A stretch of 34,212 nucleotides of DNA, from the NCBI GenBank assembly GCA_945878635.1, contig CAMCTV010000012.1, forward strand, positions 1 to 34,212. The letters are read 5' to 3'. Position numbers and translations under genes: made by a program. Every line of letters begins with the position of its first letter. Position 1 is the stretch's first letter. Shown here piece by piece: positions 14,942-24,600 of the stretch. The notes beneath the pieces are model-generated. The model saw only the letters and a list, made by a program, of their open reading frames with translations, ran no database searches and had not been told where the DNA came from. The DNA comes from Chryseobacterium gleum. Its GTDB lineage: Bacteria > Bacteroidota > Bacteroidia > Flavobacteriales_D > Sanyastnellaceae.

Positions 14942-17374
14942 ATGGAGGAATCATTTTTTAATTTATTACCAGAAGACATGGCCGATCATGAGTATATCCC
15001 ATTGATTACGGCTGAGGATGAAGATGCCATGGACAAGGAAGAAACCCCTGCGGTACTCCCCATTTTGCCATTGCGAAATACTGTTCTTTTCCCCGGTGTT
15101 GTTATCCCGATTACTGTGGGCAGAGACAAGAGTATCCGTTTGATACAAGATGCCAACAAAGGAAAGAAAACAATAGGTGTTGTAGCACAGATAAATCCTG
15201 ATATCGATGAGCCGGGATTTGATGATTTATATAGAATAGGAACACAAGCCACCATCATCAAAATGTTAAAGATGCCCGATGGAAATACCACGGTCATTTT
15301 ACAAGGCAAAAAAAGATTTGAGATCCAAGGGATGGTATCCATGGATCCATATTTCAAAGCCCAGGTGATAGAGTTCCCAGAGGTGAATCGGGATGATGCA
15401 TCCAAAGAGCAACAAGCATTGTTTGAGTCCATAAAAGAACAGGCTTTGAAGGTGATTCAAATTTCTCCCGAGATACCAACCGAGGCATCTGTGGCCATTA
15501 AGAATATTGGAGGGTTGAGTTTTTTAACCAATTTCATATCTTCCAATATGAAGGCCAATGTGGAGCAAAAGCAGGCGTTACTGGCTGTTGCTGATTTGCG
15601 CGAAAGGGCGCAGATGGTGATGGAACATTTGGCCAAGGAGATTCAAATGTTGGAGATGAAGAATGAGATCCACAAGAAAGTTCATACTGACATATCCAAG
15701 CAGCAGCGCGAATATTTTTTGCAACAGCAAATGCGCCAAATTCAAGATGAGTTGGGTGCCAATCCGTTGAAGGAAGAAATAGAAGAAAAACGCGCTAGGG
15801 CCGTTGATAAAAAATGGCCAGAGCCTGTAGCAAAAGTTTTTTTCAAGGAACTGGGAAAATTGGAGCGCATGAATCCACAAGCTGGAGAGTTCAGCGTTCA
15901 GGCCAATTACATAGATCTTCTTTTGGATTTGCCTTGGGAAGAATATTCAGATGATAATTTTGATTTGAAACATGCCAAAGAAGTTTTGGATCGTGATCAC
16001 TTTGGAATGGAAAAAGTGAAAGAGCGAATCATAGAACACTTGGCTGTGCTCAAGATCAAGGGCGATATGAAATCTCCTATCATATGTCTTTATGGTCCTC
16101 CCGGAGTGGGTAAAACTTCATTGGGCAAATCCATTGCAGAAGCATTGGGTAGGAAGTATGTGCGCATGGCATTGGGCGGTTTGCACGATGAAGCAGAGAT
16201 CAGAGGACACCGCAAAACTTACATTGGAGCAATGCCGGGGCGTATTTTGCAAAGTTTAAAAAAATCTGGCACAGGCAATCCGTTGTTTGTGTTGGATGAA
16301 ATTGATAAAGTAGGCCAAGGTGTTCATGGCGACCCCAGCAGTGCCTTGTTGGAAGTATTGGACCCAGAACAAAATAGTGCATTTTATGACAACTATGTTG
16401 AGTTGGATTACGATTTATCCAAGGTGATGTTCATTGCAACTTGTAATAGTTTATCGTCTATTCAACCAGCCTTGCGAGATCGATTAGAAATCATTGAAGT
16501 GTCTGGATATACAGTAGAGGAGAAGTTGGAAATTGCCAAGCGACATTTGCTTCCAAAGCAATTAAAGGAAAACGGAATTACAGAATCCAAAATTCAATTT
16601 CCAGATGAAATATTGACCATGCTGGTGGAAGAATACACCAATGAAAGTGGCGTTCGTTCTTTGGAGAAAAGAATCGGTAAATTGATTCGAAACCGCGCCA
16701 AGCAGATAGCTTTAGAAGAACGATACAGCAAGGTTTTGAAACGAGAGGACGTCATTCAAGTTTTGGGGCCGAGCTATGAGAAAGATCGTTATACGGACAA
16801 CGATGTCCCAGGTGTGGTAACAGGATTGGCCTGGACACCAACCGGCGGTGATATACTTTTCATTGAAACCAGTTTGACACCCGGAAAAGGCAAACTGACT
16901 TTGACTGGTAATTTGGGTGATGTCATGAAAGAGTCGGCCGTGATTGCCTTGGAGTATTTAAAGGCCAATGCAGAATTGATTGGCGCAGAGATTAAAGATT
17001 TTGACGCCGCTAACATTCATCTGCACGTTCCCCAAGGCGCTGTCCCTAAGGATGGTCCAAGCGCGGGAATTACCATGCTCACAGCAATGGCTTCTGCGTT
17101 TACCCAGCGTAAAGTCAAGAAGTATTTGGCCATGACAGGAGAAATTACTTTGCGTGGACGGGTGTTGCCAGTAGGTGGAATCAAAGAAAAAATATTGGCC
17201 GCCAAGAGAGCAGGGATTAAGGAAATTATCTTGTGTGAAAAAAACAGAAAGGATATCGAAGAAATCAATGAACGATATCTGAAAGGATTAAAGTTTCATT
17301 TTGTCAATGAAATGTTTGAGGTGCTTGAAATCGCATTACTCAAAGAAAAAGTGACCAAGAAAACGTGGCAATAA
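14942..17374 (+). CDS. lon: ATP-dependent Lon protease
   Basis: Lon is a cytoplasmic hexameric AAA+ serine protease that removes misfolded and short-lived regulatory proteins. I start it at ATG 14942 ([13 protein letters not shown]), giving 810 residues. A GTG-initiated extension back to 14873 would add an atypical basic segment. The N-terminal substrate-binding domain begins at [20 protein letters not shown] coiled-coil linker contains [20 protein letters not shown]. The Walker A loop is GPPGVGKT (385-392), followed by [11 protein letters not shown]. The protease domain has the catalytic dyad Ser707 (DGPSAGIT) and Lys750 (GGIKEK), 43 residues apart as in E. coli Lon. The gene is complete, and porQ begins 20 bases after its stop. 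No heat-shock operator was identified in the 71 bases before it. Confidence 0.98.
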   Translation: MEESFFNLLPEDMADHEYIPLITAEDEDAMDKEETPAVLPILPLRNTVLFPGVVIPITVGRDKSIRLIQDANKGKKTIGVVAQINPDIDEPGFDDLYRIGTQATIIKMLKMPDGNTTVILQGKKRFEIQGMVSMDPYFKAQVIEFPEVNRDDASKEQQALFESIKEQALKVIQISPEIPTEASVAIKNIGGLSFLTNFISSNMKANVEQKQALLAVADLRERAQMVMEHLAKEIQMLEMKNEIHKKVHTDISKQQREYFLQQQMRQIQDELGANPLKEEIEEKRARAVDKKWPEPVAKVFFKELGKLERMNPQAGEFSVQANYIDLLLDLPWEEYSDDNFDLKHAKEVLDRDHFGMEKVKERIIEHLAVLKIKGDMKSPIICLYGPPGVGKTSLGKSIAEALGRKYVRMALGGLHDEAEIRGHRKTYIGAMPGRILQSLKKSGTGNPLFVLDEIDKVGQGVHGDPSSALLEVLDPEQNSAFYDNYVELDYDLSKVMFIATCNSLSSIQPALRDRLEIIEVSGYTVEEKLEIAKRHLLPKQLKENGITESKIQFPDEILTMLVEEYTNESGVRSLEKRIGKLIRNRAKQIALEERYSKVLKREDVIQVLGPSYEKDRYTDNDVPGVVTGLAWTPTGGDILFIETSLTPGKGKLTLTGNLGDVMKESAVIALEYLKANAELIGAEIKDFDAANIHLHVPQGAVPKDGPSAGITMLTAMASAFTQRKVKKYLAMTGEITLRGRVLPVGGIKEKILAAKRAGIKEIILCEKNRKDIEEINERYLKGLKFHFVNEMFEVLEIALLKEKVTKKTWQ

Positions 17375-17394
17375 TTTCAAGCTTTAAACGTTGA

Positions 17395-18429
17395 ATGGAG
17401 ATGAAAATTTTCAGATTGTCGGGAATTATCTTGTTGTTGTTTTGTACAACAAAATATCAGGCGCAAAACGGAGCGGGTGAGAGTAGTTTTCAATCGGCTC
17501 AATTGGGATTTCAGTCAACGGTGATTGGTTTGGGTGGGTATTCAGGGGCTTATAAGGAGACGCAGAGTGCCATGTATTTGTGCAACCCAGCGTTGTTGGA
17601 TTCAACGTCAAAGGGTAAATTAATGTTGGGATATACCCGTTACATTGGAAGAACCAATGCTACCGAAATGGCCTATTCTATTGGTAAAATCGGCAAGTTT
17701 GTCTATGGATTCGGATTCAAGTATTTGGGTTATGGTAAGAATGATACCTATGATTCCAATGGAAACTATTTGGGAACTTGGTCAGCCGCCGATTTTTCCA
17801 TTAAAGGTTTGGCCAGCTATCAGATTGATTCTAGTTTGCATGTTGGGGCATCTTTGCAGCAGGCAGTGGTGCAGATGCCTCAAAATAGTTTGACGGGTAC
17901 ATTTGTTGATGTTGGTTTTTATTACAAAGAACCTCAATCAACATGGTCTGCTTCATTGCTTTTTAAAGGGATGGGAACTGTTTATAGTGATGCCCAAAAA
18001 AGTCCTTTTGACATTCAATTGGGTTTGAGCAAGAAGCCAAAGAATGCGCCTTTTCGTTTGTTGTTAACGCTCTATGGATTGCAGCATTGGGATGTGCTCA
18101 CTGAAGATGAAAGGACACTGATTCAAACAACGGATCCCATTTCAGGAGAAGTAATCACTGAAAAGCGATGGATATGGGGTGACAATGCAATGCGTCATTT
18201 GCATACAGCAATGGAATGGCAATTTGGTCAATTGCGTTTGTACACCGGCTTTAATTATGAAAGACGCAAGACGCTTCAAATAGAGCGCGCGCCAGGATTG
18301 GTTGGCATGTCCATGGGATTGGGATTAACCACCAAGCGTTGGGAGTTCAATTATGCATGGTCCAATTTTAATCCATCCAATGTGGTTCACTCAATCGGCA
18401 TAGTATTTCAGCCATTTTCGTATCATTGA
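17395..18429 (+). CDS. porQ: Type IX secretion system protein PorQ
   Basis: PorQ is an outer-membrane beta-barrel protein needed for the late steps of T9SS cargo handling at the cell surface. The 344-residue product has a signal peptide (about MKIFRLSGIILLLFCTTKYQAQ). Barrel strands follow, with the characteristic early segment GLGGYSGAYKETQSAMYLCNPALLDSTSKGKL, in which NPALL marks this barrel family, then GFGFKYLGYGKNDTYD and FSIKGLASYQIDSSLHVGASLQ. It ends in Phe/Tyr-rich strands (WEFNYAWSNFNPSNVVHSIG). Either ATG 17395 or ATG 17401 may be used. The gene sits between lon and def with 20- and 25-base gaps. Two T9SS cargo genes are encoded 1-8 kb downstream on the other strand, which supports an active system. 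Assignment is by sequence pattern; other PorP/FadL-like barrels are the main alternative. Confidence 0.8.
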   Translation: MEMKIFRLSGIILLLFCTTKYQAQNGAGESSFQSAQLGFQSTVIGLGGYSGAYKETQSAMYLCNPALLDSTSKGKLMLGYTRYIGRTNATEMAYSIGKIGKFVYGFGFKYLGYGKNDTYDSNGNYLGTWSAADFSIKGLASYQIDSSLHVGASLQQAVVQMPQNSLTGTFVDVGFYYKEPQSTWSASLLFKGMGTVYSDAQKSPFDIQLGLSKKPKNAPFRLLLTLYGLQHWDVLTEDERTLIQTTDPISGEVITEKRWIWGDNAMRHLHTAMEWQFGQLRLYTGFNYERRKTLQIERAPGLVGMSMGLGLTTKRWEFNYAWSNFNPSNVVHSIGIVFQPFSYH

Positions 18430-18442
18430 TACTTTTACATCT

Positions 18443-18450
18443 TATTTTTG
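18443..18450 (+). promoter_or_regulatory. Perfect TAnnTTTG box directly before def
   Basis: TATTTTTG matches the Bacteroidota -7 consensus at all fixed positions and ends 4 bases before the def ATG. If used, the transcript would start at or next to the start codon. A TTG lies upstream at 18426-18428, but its 14-base spacing is shorter than the usual 19 or so. Confidence 0.4.
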
Positions 18451-18454
18451 TTGC

Positions 18455-19024
18455 ATGATTTTACCCATAGTGGCCTACGGTGACCCTGTCTTGAAAAAGA
18501 AGGCAGCGGATATTGATAAAACTTATCCTCATTTGCAGGAGCTGGTGAACAACATGTTTGAGACCATGCACAAAGCTCCCGGTGTGGGTTTGGCAGCGCC
18601 ACAAGTTGGACTGCCCATCAGACTTTTTGTGGTAGATGTTTCTCAGTATGGAGAAGGTGAAGATGCCGATCCGGATTGCAAAGATTTTAAAAGGGTATTT
18701 ATCAATCCCATCATTTATGAAGAGGAGGGAGAGGAGTGGTCAATGGAGGAAGGTTGCTTAAGTCTGCCGCAATTGCGTTTAGAGATTTACCGCAAGCCCA
18801 TCGTGAAGATTGAGTATTACGATGAGAATTGGGATTTGTATGAGGAGGAGTTGGATGGTTTTCCTGCACGGGTTGTTCAGCATGAATATGATCACCTTGA
18901 AGGAATACTCATCTCTGATCGTGTCAGCCCGATGAAAAGAACATTGCTCAAAAGCAAATTGAACAACATCGCCAAAGGAAATGTTAGTGTGAATTATAGA
19001 ATGAAATTTCATGATGCGTTGTAA
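18455..19024 (+). CDS. def: Peptide deformylase
   Basis: Peptide deformylase removes the formyl group from the N-terminal methionine of nascent proteins in the cytoplasm, using a metal ion (usually iron). The 189-residue length is normal. All three family motifs are intact: GVGLAAPQ (43-50), EEGCLSLP with metal ligand Cys101, and QHEYDHLEG with ligands His143 and His147 and catalytic Glu144. The ATG at 18455 begins MILPIVAYGDPVLKKKA, the standard N-terminus. It follows porQ by 25 bases, and its last 14 bases overlap the next lipoprotein gene, so those two are very likely co-transcribed. A consensus -7 box sits immediately before the start codon. Confidence 0.97.
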   Translation: MILPIVAYGDPVLKKKAADIDKTYPHLQELVNNMFETMHKAPGVGLAAPQVGLPIRLFVVDVSQYGEGEDADPDCKDFKRVFINPIIYEEEGEEWSMEEGCLSLPQLRLEIYRKPIVKIEYYDENWDLYEEELDGFPARVVQHEYDHLEGILISDRVSPMKRTLLKSKLNNIAKGNVSVNYRMKFHDAL

Positions 19025-19550
19025 GGGTTTATTGTTTATTCTTGCTTGTATGGCCAGTATCTGGCTTTCTTGCAATGGGTCTTCTCAAGGAAGGGGGGAG
19101 GAACAGATGAAATTAAGTAATCAGATATCTCAATTGTCAAAGGAGGTTTATCAGAACAATTCGGCCATGGATATGGCCAAAAGTGAAGAGCTTTTGAAAT
19201 GCTTAACTGAATATTCTAATAAATACAGACAAGATTCATTGTCGGCTGTGTACCTTTTGGATGCAGCTCAATTGTCCTCAAGTATTGGAAAGTATCAGCA
19301 AGCTGTCCAATTCCTAATGAATTATGTAGAACACCCCAATGCATCCAAGAAAGATTACGCCACCTATTTGGTAGGCTATCAATACGATGCGTTTTTGAAA
19401 CAACCGCAACAAGCTGAGAAGTATTACAGAGCCACCATTGAGCGTTTCCCTGATTCACCTTGGGCCAAAACAGCCAATCAAAGTCTGCAGTGGACCGGAA
19501 TGTCGGATCAGGAAATCATTCAGAAACTAGAGCGTCAGTCTGCTCAATAA
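19011..19550 (+). CDS. Small TPR-type lipoprotein downstream of def
   Basis: The 179-residue protein opens with a hydrophobic leader ending in SIWLSC followed by NGSSQG, a lipoprotein signal with Cys at about residue 21. Residues 35-60 are helical, and 75-160 contain TPR-like pairs (SLSAVYLLDAAQLSSSIGKY, AVQFLMNYVEHPNASKKDYA, AEKYYRATIERFPDSPWAKT). The last pattern resembles the tol-pal/BamD-type repeat FPDSPWA. A short helical tail ends in LERQSAQ. It probably scaffolds protein complexes at the periplasmic face; no partner can be named. ATG 19011 (or the adjacent ATG 19014) lies inside the end of def, indicating translational coupling. It converges with the secreted-protein gene ending at 19559, with only 8 bases between and no terminator seen. 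Confidence 0.85.
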   Translation: MMRCKGLLFILACMASIWLSCNGSSQGRGEEQMKLSNQISQLSKEVYQNNSAMDMAKSEELLKCLTEYSNKYRQDSLSAVYLLDAAQLSSSIGKYQQAVQFLMNYVEHPNASKKDYATYLVGYQYDAFLKQPQQAEKYYRATIERFPDSPWAKTANQSLQWTGMSDQEIIQKLERQSAQ

Positions 19551-19558
19551 CGGTTGTG

Positions 19559-21568
19559 TTATCTTACAATGACAACACTCCCTTGAAAGGTTTGCCTTTC
19601 CGACAATCCCTCTAAATTAATATCGATAACCCAGGTATATGCCCCATCGGGGACGTACACATCTCCATTGTCATTGTTGCCATACCAGGCTTGCTTGTAA
19701 TCATCACTTTCATAAATCTTTTCGCCATTTCTATTGAAAATGCGCATGCGGTACTTGAAAATTTCCCTTTTGCTTACCAAAACAGGTTTGAATCCATCGT
19801 TGAGGCCGTCGTTTCCGGGTGTAAATGCAGTAGGACAGTAAATTTCAAATCCACTTTCAATTTGTAAGAACTTACAAACTGTAGTTTCGCATCCAAGAAT
19901 ATCAAATCCCGTCAGGCAAACCTCGAATTCAGAGGGAACAAGGACATCGTAGTAATGAGCGGGCGCCCAATCGTAGGAAGATTGGCCATCCCCAAATTCC
20001 CAAAAGTTGACAGCGGTATTCCCAAGGGTTTCATTGAACGTTACTTCAAAATCTGCCAGTGATGGTTTGGAAGGGTTGTATTCAAAGTCAACGATAGGGT
20101 CTGGAAAAGGACAGACTAGATTGATGGAGTCCATGGAATTGGAGCAGCCATTGTTATCGGTTAGAGACAAACCAACAGAATGACACAGACTATTTTCAAA
20201 GATATAAGTGAAATTATTGGCTCCAGCCGCTGCCTGTAAACCATCCACGGACCAAACGAAGTCCGTGTTGCTGCCAGTTGTGGTGCTGGTGAAATCAACG
20301 GATAGTGGCAAACAACCTTCTGTTACACTGGCATCAAATTGAATGAGCGGAAGGTCATAAACAAGGATGTCATGTGTGGTATAACTGGGACAAGTACCAC
20401 TCACCGAATAAATGATGGTTTGTAATCCTGCGCCAGAGGTGGAGGGGTTGAAAATACCTTGAACATTGACGCTATTATTGGGTGCCGACCATACACCTCC
20501 ATTTACTGTTGTTGTTAGGGCAACAGATGCAGCATTGATGCACATCGACGTAGGTGAAGAGAATTGGCTGTTGGCATCAGGGACAACAGAGATATTGATG
20601 TTGGCAGCCAGTGCACATCCGCCAACCGGGACACTTGGTGTATAGGTAACAGGGTAGGTTGCGTTGGCGTTGATGTTGATGCCAGACGGGTAAAAAGCGC
20701 CATTGTTTAGCACGCTTGGATTTCCATTCCATGTTCCCCCGGGTGGTTGTGCATTCAAGTTAATGGGTGAATCTCCTTCACACAATGTTCCAACAGGATC
20801 TATACTGGCGGAAATTGTCCCAATGTAAGTATCATTGATTGCTACAGCGCAACCATCAGGGTTGATGATGTCCATTCCAAAAGGAATGTTGCTTCCAATG
20901 ACATTAGTGATATTGTCTGTGCTTTGGTTGACTAATGTAGTGGGGAAATTTGCGCTCGCTGGAAAGGTGTTGTTCAGATCAAAAGAAATATTCCCCATAC
21001 CTGATTGACTTACTGTTACCTCAATCCAATTGTTAAAGCAATCTTGAGCAGTGGATACCAAAATTTCGGGTTGTATGGTCAATGCAATCGTATTGGATTG
21101 CGCCGCATCCAATGGATTTCCCGGTACATTAACGTAGGGTAAATTGATTGTAATATCATACAATGTAATGGATTGGAAATACAAGGTGACGGGGGCGTTG
21201 AGACTATTGAAAGGAGGTGGTATAGCACCCATCAAAGTGTTAAAATCAAACAGGAAAGGAGTAAGAAAAACATTATCAGGTTGGGATTGTAATATCCCCA
21301 AGAAGGCAGGGTCAGAAACAACCTCATTATTGGAATAGCTAGGAGGGGCTCCAAAAATGGCAATGCCCACACCAGGATTGTAATTCACTGCTGGTATTCC
21401 CAAATCTGAGGGCATATTATTGGCTCCAAGTACGTTGAAACTGAAGTTATCTCCAAAGCAAATAATGCCGTCATTGTTGGCCTCTGCAGCGGAAAGTGTG
21501 CCAATAAAAGCCTGGGCATTTAAACCTTGGTGTGAAAACAATATCAAAAACAGCAGAGTAATGCGCAT
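19559..21568 (-). CDS. Secreted PKD-domain protein with T9SS type B sorting domain
   Basis: The 669-residue protein has a signal peptide (MRITLLFLILFSHQGLNAQ) and a long extracellular part rich in Asn, Thr, Pro and Gly. Repeated Ig/PKD-like modules occupy about 230-560. The clearest are FDASVTEGCLPLSVDFTSTT with TYIFENSLCHSVGLSLTD, and WEFGDGQSSYDWAPAHYYD, which has the PKD pattern WEFGDG. The last ~95 residues (YCPTAFTPGNDGLNDGFKPV to VVIVR) are the gliding-motility-associated C-terminal domain (CHU_C/TIGR04131 type), the type B signal for T9SS export and cell-surface attachment. Enzymatic domains are not seen, so adhesion or structure is likely. It has the same two-module plus sorting-domain ending as the larger gene at 21645, pointing to paralogy. 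A TAATTTTA box lies 4 bases before the ATG. Confidence 0.93.
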   Translation of the reverse strand: MRITLLFLILFSHQGLNAQAFIGTLSAAEANNDGIICFGDNFSFNVLGANNMPSDLGIPAVNYNPGVGIAIFGAPPSYSNNEVVSDPAFLGILQSQPDNVFLTPFLFDFNTLMGAIPPPFNSLNAPVTLYFQSITLYDITINLPYVNVPGNPLDAAQSNTIALTIQPEILVSTAQDCFNNWIEVTVSQSGMGNISFDLNNTFPASANFPTTLVNQSTDNITNVIGSNIPFGMDIINPDGCAVAINDTYIGTISASIDPVGTLCEGDSPINLNAQPPGGTWNGNPSVLNNGAFYPSGININANATYPVTYTPSVPVGGCALAANINISVVPDANSQFSSPTSMCINAASVALTTTVNGGVWSAPNNSVNVQGIFNPSTSGAGLQTIIYSVSGTCPSYTTHDILVYDLPLIQFDASVTEGCLPLSVDFTSTTTGSNTDFVWSVDGLQAAAGANNFTYIFENSLCHSVGLSLTDNNGCSNSMDSINLVCPFPDPIVDFEYNPSKPSLADFEVTFNETLGNTAVNFWEFGDGQSSYDWAPAHYYDVLVPSEFEVCLTGFDILGCETTVCKFLQIESGFEIYCPTAFTPGNDGLNDGFKPVLVSKREIFKYRMRIFNRNGEKIYESDDYKQAWYGNNDNGDVYVPDGAYTWVIDINLEGLSERQTFQGSVVIVR

Positions 21569-21572
21569 GACA

Positions 21573-21580
21573 TAAAATTA
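21573..21580 (-). promoter_or_regulatory. Candidate -7 box of the 669-residue secreted-protein gene
   Basis: The minus strand reads TAATTTTA, seven of eight matches to TAnnTTTG, 4 bases before ATG 21568. The upstream gene's terminator U-tract lies just before it, so this gene needs its own promoter. The match is weak in AT-rich sequence. Confidence 0.3.
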
Positions 21581-21587
21581 CGGGTAT

Positions 21588-21622
21588 AAAAAAAAACTTC
21601 CCACACTTGAGGTGGGAAGTTT
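21588..21622 (-). terminator. Rho-independent terminator after the giant secreted-protein gene
   Basis: AAACTTCCCAC (21594-21604 read on plus) pairs perfectly over 11 bases with GTGGGAAGTTT (21612-21622) around a 7-base loop. On the minus strand a run of T (21596-21588) follows. It begins 22 bases past the stop codon at 21645 and separates the two paralogous genes into different transcripts. Confidence 0.9.
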
Positions 21623-21644
21623 CAACGGTAAGAAGTTAGTTACT

Positions 21645-24600
21645 TTATCTGATGATGGTTACCGCACCGGTGTATATTTTTCGGTCTTCTAGACCCTCAA
21701 GTATGACCTCCATTCTCCATTGGTAAGAACCATTTGGGACGTAGTAACCCGTGCTGGATTGATTGTCACCAATCCACCATTCTTTGTAGTCATTGGTTTC
21801 AAAAACGGTATTTCCCCAGCGATCAAAGACGACAAATTTGTAGAAACGAATGCGGTCAGCTCCGGAAATTACGGGTCTGAGCGCCTCATTCAAATTGTCA
21901 TTGTCAGGAGTAAAGGATGATGGCATGAAAACTACAAAGCCCTCTTCAATCATCACTTGTCGGGTCACTTCTGTTGAACATTGATTGGCATCTGTTCCTA
22001 CAAGCACAACATCATAACTTCCAGGTTCTGTGACTTCCGCAAAATTAAATGTGGTGTATGGTTCAGGTGATGTTCCATAATTGGCAAAATTCCAAGCATA
22101 ACTCACCAAGGGAGAGGTAGAATTGTCCAGGAATTGGAACTCTGGATTATCCATGGTTACGCTTTCCGGGTTGTACAAGAAGGCAACTTCTGGTTGTGGA
22201 TGAACTTCAAGCATGTCTTCATAACGCGTGGTATCGACGCATCCATTGATGTCGGTAATGGTCAATGTGATGTCATATTTTTTTGGCATCATCAAAGCAA
22301 GATTGATGCTGTTGCAATCTCCTGAGGTCTGAAGAACATCATCCAAATACCATTGGCAATCGGTGGTTCCGTTGATTAAATCGCTTTCATTGACTAAAAC
22401 AAAGTCACCTTGCGGCATACAATCTTCGAATAAATCGGGAGTGACGACGGCATCCGATGTGTCATGAATGGTAACTGTGATAAAGTCGTTGGAAAGCACG
22501 GGGCATTCTACTCCTGCTACACCAGCTACATCATAGTATGCCTCATAAGCTCCGGTTGCATTTACATTGCTTAAATCGAAAGTAGATCCATTTTCAATGA
22601 TATTGTCTTGTGCTCCGGTACCTGTGATTGGATCAATGGGTCCAATGTGCCAGATTCCATTCAAAGGCAGGCCTCCAATAGCGGACAAATCAAATTCAGC
22701 TTCATTCAGACACTTGCTCACTGCATTGGTTCCAGCTGGAGCCAAAACAGCTTGCGGGATGAAGTTGTCTAAGAACGATATTTGGTATTCATCCGACCAC
22801 TCTGAGCAGCCGGGTGCAGTGACTGTTGGATTAAAACGAACGCTGAAATAAAGCGGCTGATTAGCGGGAAATAATGCAGTGTTGTTATTCAAAAGACCAT
22901 CACTGAGCAAATCAGCATACAATTGATTGAAATCAATTGGAGCAGCAGGACCAACATTTCCAGGGCCAGGATTAAAGTAAGGAGTCAGAGGATTGGTAAA
23001 GGTGCTTCCGTTCCAAATGATTTCCCATTGGCCAGCTTGCGGATTTGTGTTTGCACCTTCCCATTGTCCAACCAGTTGAAAATTGGCATCGGTTCCGCAA
23101 CGAATCTCTTGATTGGGAGAAGTAGGAAGGATAGCAGGTGTTCCGCCGATTTCATTCCATGAAACTTGCCCAATGGTGGGAGCAACAAAAGGATTGAATG
23201 TATGGTCGATGGTGCACCCATATGTATCTTCCAAAGTGATATCTAAAACATAACCTGATGTTAATCCGGAGTAGGTCATGTTGGCTGGATTTGCATTATC
23301 GGCATCATTGATGGCTACAATAGCACCCGCCGCTGAATTTAATAAAGGTGCAGACCAAGTAAAAGGATAGCTGCCAGCGTGTACATCAAAAGTGATACCG
23401 CTAGATGGACAGTCAGGCACGATGTTTTCTACTTCAATCAGCGGTGTAAATACCAACTCCCAATCAGTGGTAAAACCACCGCAGATTAAGCTTCCTGAAA
23501 ATGGATCATAGCCTGTGGCGAAGATGTTTCCAGTATATGGAGTTGTTGGATTTCCAGCATTGATTTCTGCAGATGGAATAAGCAAGGGAACTGTCCCGGA
23601 TGCACCCAACAATGAATTCAAATTATAAATGGTGACAATTCGGGCATTGATGACCAATGGCATATCAATAGGGTCATTGATTGAATTGAGCAATGCGATG
23701 ATTTGATCTTGTGTGGAGTAGTTGGTTCCATTGAATGTGTTGTCAATACTCAAGGGATTGGCAATACTGGGCGTTGCACCAGAAAAATCAATCGGTTCAA
23801 AGTCCCATAAGATTTGTTGACCAGTTGCGGGATCTACTAGGATTAAACCCAATGCGCGTTGGTCAGGAATCGGTTGGTAATCATTGGGCGTTACTTCTGC
23901 ATAGGCAATGGCCGGGGGAGTAAAGTTATTGTTCGAGGTGAAGTCAATCGATTCATTGGGGCACAACACCAATAGTGAGGGATTGCCGGCCGGTGATTCC
24001 GCAGGACTATAAGTACCCATATCTACAATGTCACAATTACAGGCTCCAGGCATTGTAAACGGTATTGATGCAGTACAAGTTAATCCAGTACCGTTTGGAT
24101 ATTCAAAATCAACCACCAAGTTGTTGGTGTAGGGCTCTGTTAAGCCAACACCTACTGGAGGTGTCGGTATTTGGGCAAAATAGGAAAGAGCAGGGAAGTT
24201 GCCAGTGGTGAAATTGTTGGAGAAATTGTCGTATTCATTCAAGGTGTTCTTGGTGAACACAGGATTGGCAACAGTGTCCAAAGTTGAGGTGTAATAGATG
24301 TGCGCGTCTAAACCGTTTGGTGGGTAATCAAAGTCAAAACTAACTTCCAATTCAAAGAAATTTCCATAACCAATACAATCAGGGATAGCATTGGTTACTT
24401 GAAGGTTGGTAATTTGACAAGTGCAAGGATCTTGGAAGAAAGGATTCCCCGCAGTGTTATTAACGACAAAATTAAAGGCATTGGTTAACACCGCAGGAGT
24501 TGATGGATATGTTTCGTTGACCAAGGTGCTGAAGCTGCAAGTGCCATCAGAAATGGAGAAGGATAGTGTATTGGCATCGTTATAAACGATGTTGGTATAG

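Noticed and set aside
19551-19558. Terminator between the converging genes ending at 19550 and 19559
   Set aside because: Only 8 bases separate them and no hairpin with a T-tract could be found at the junction; the same holds for 31021-31024.
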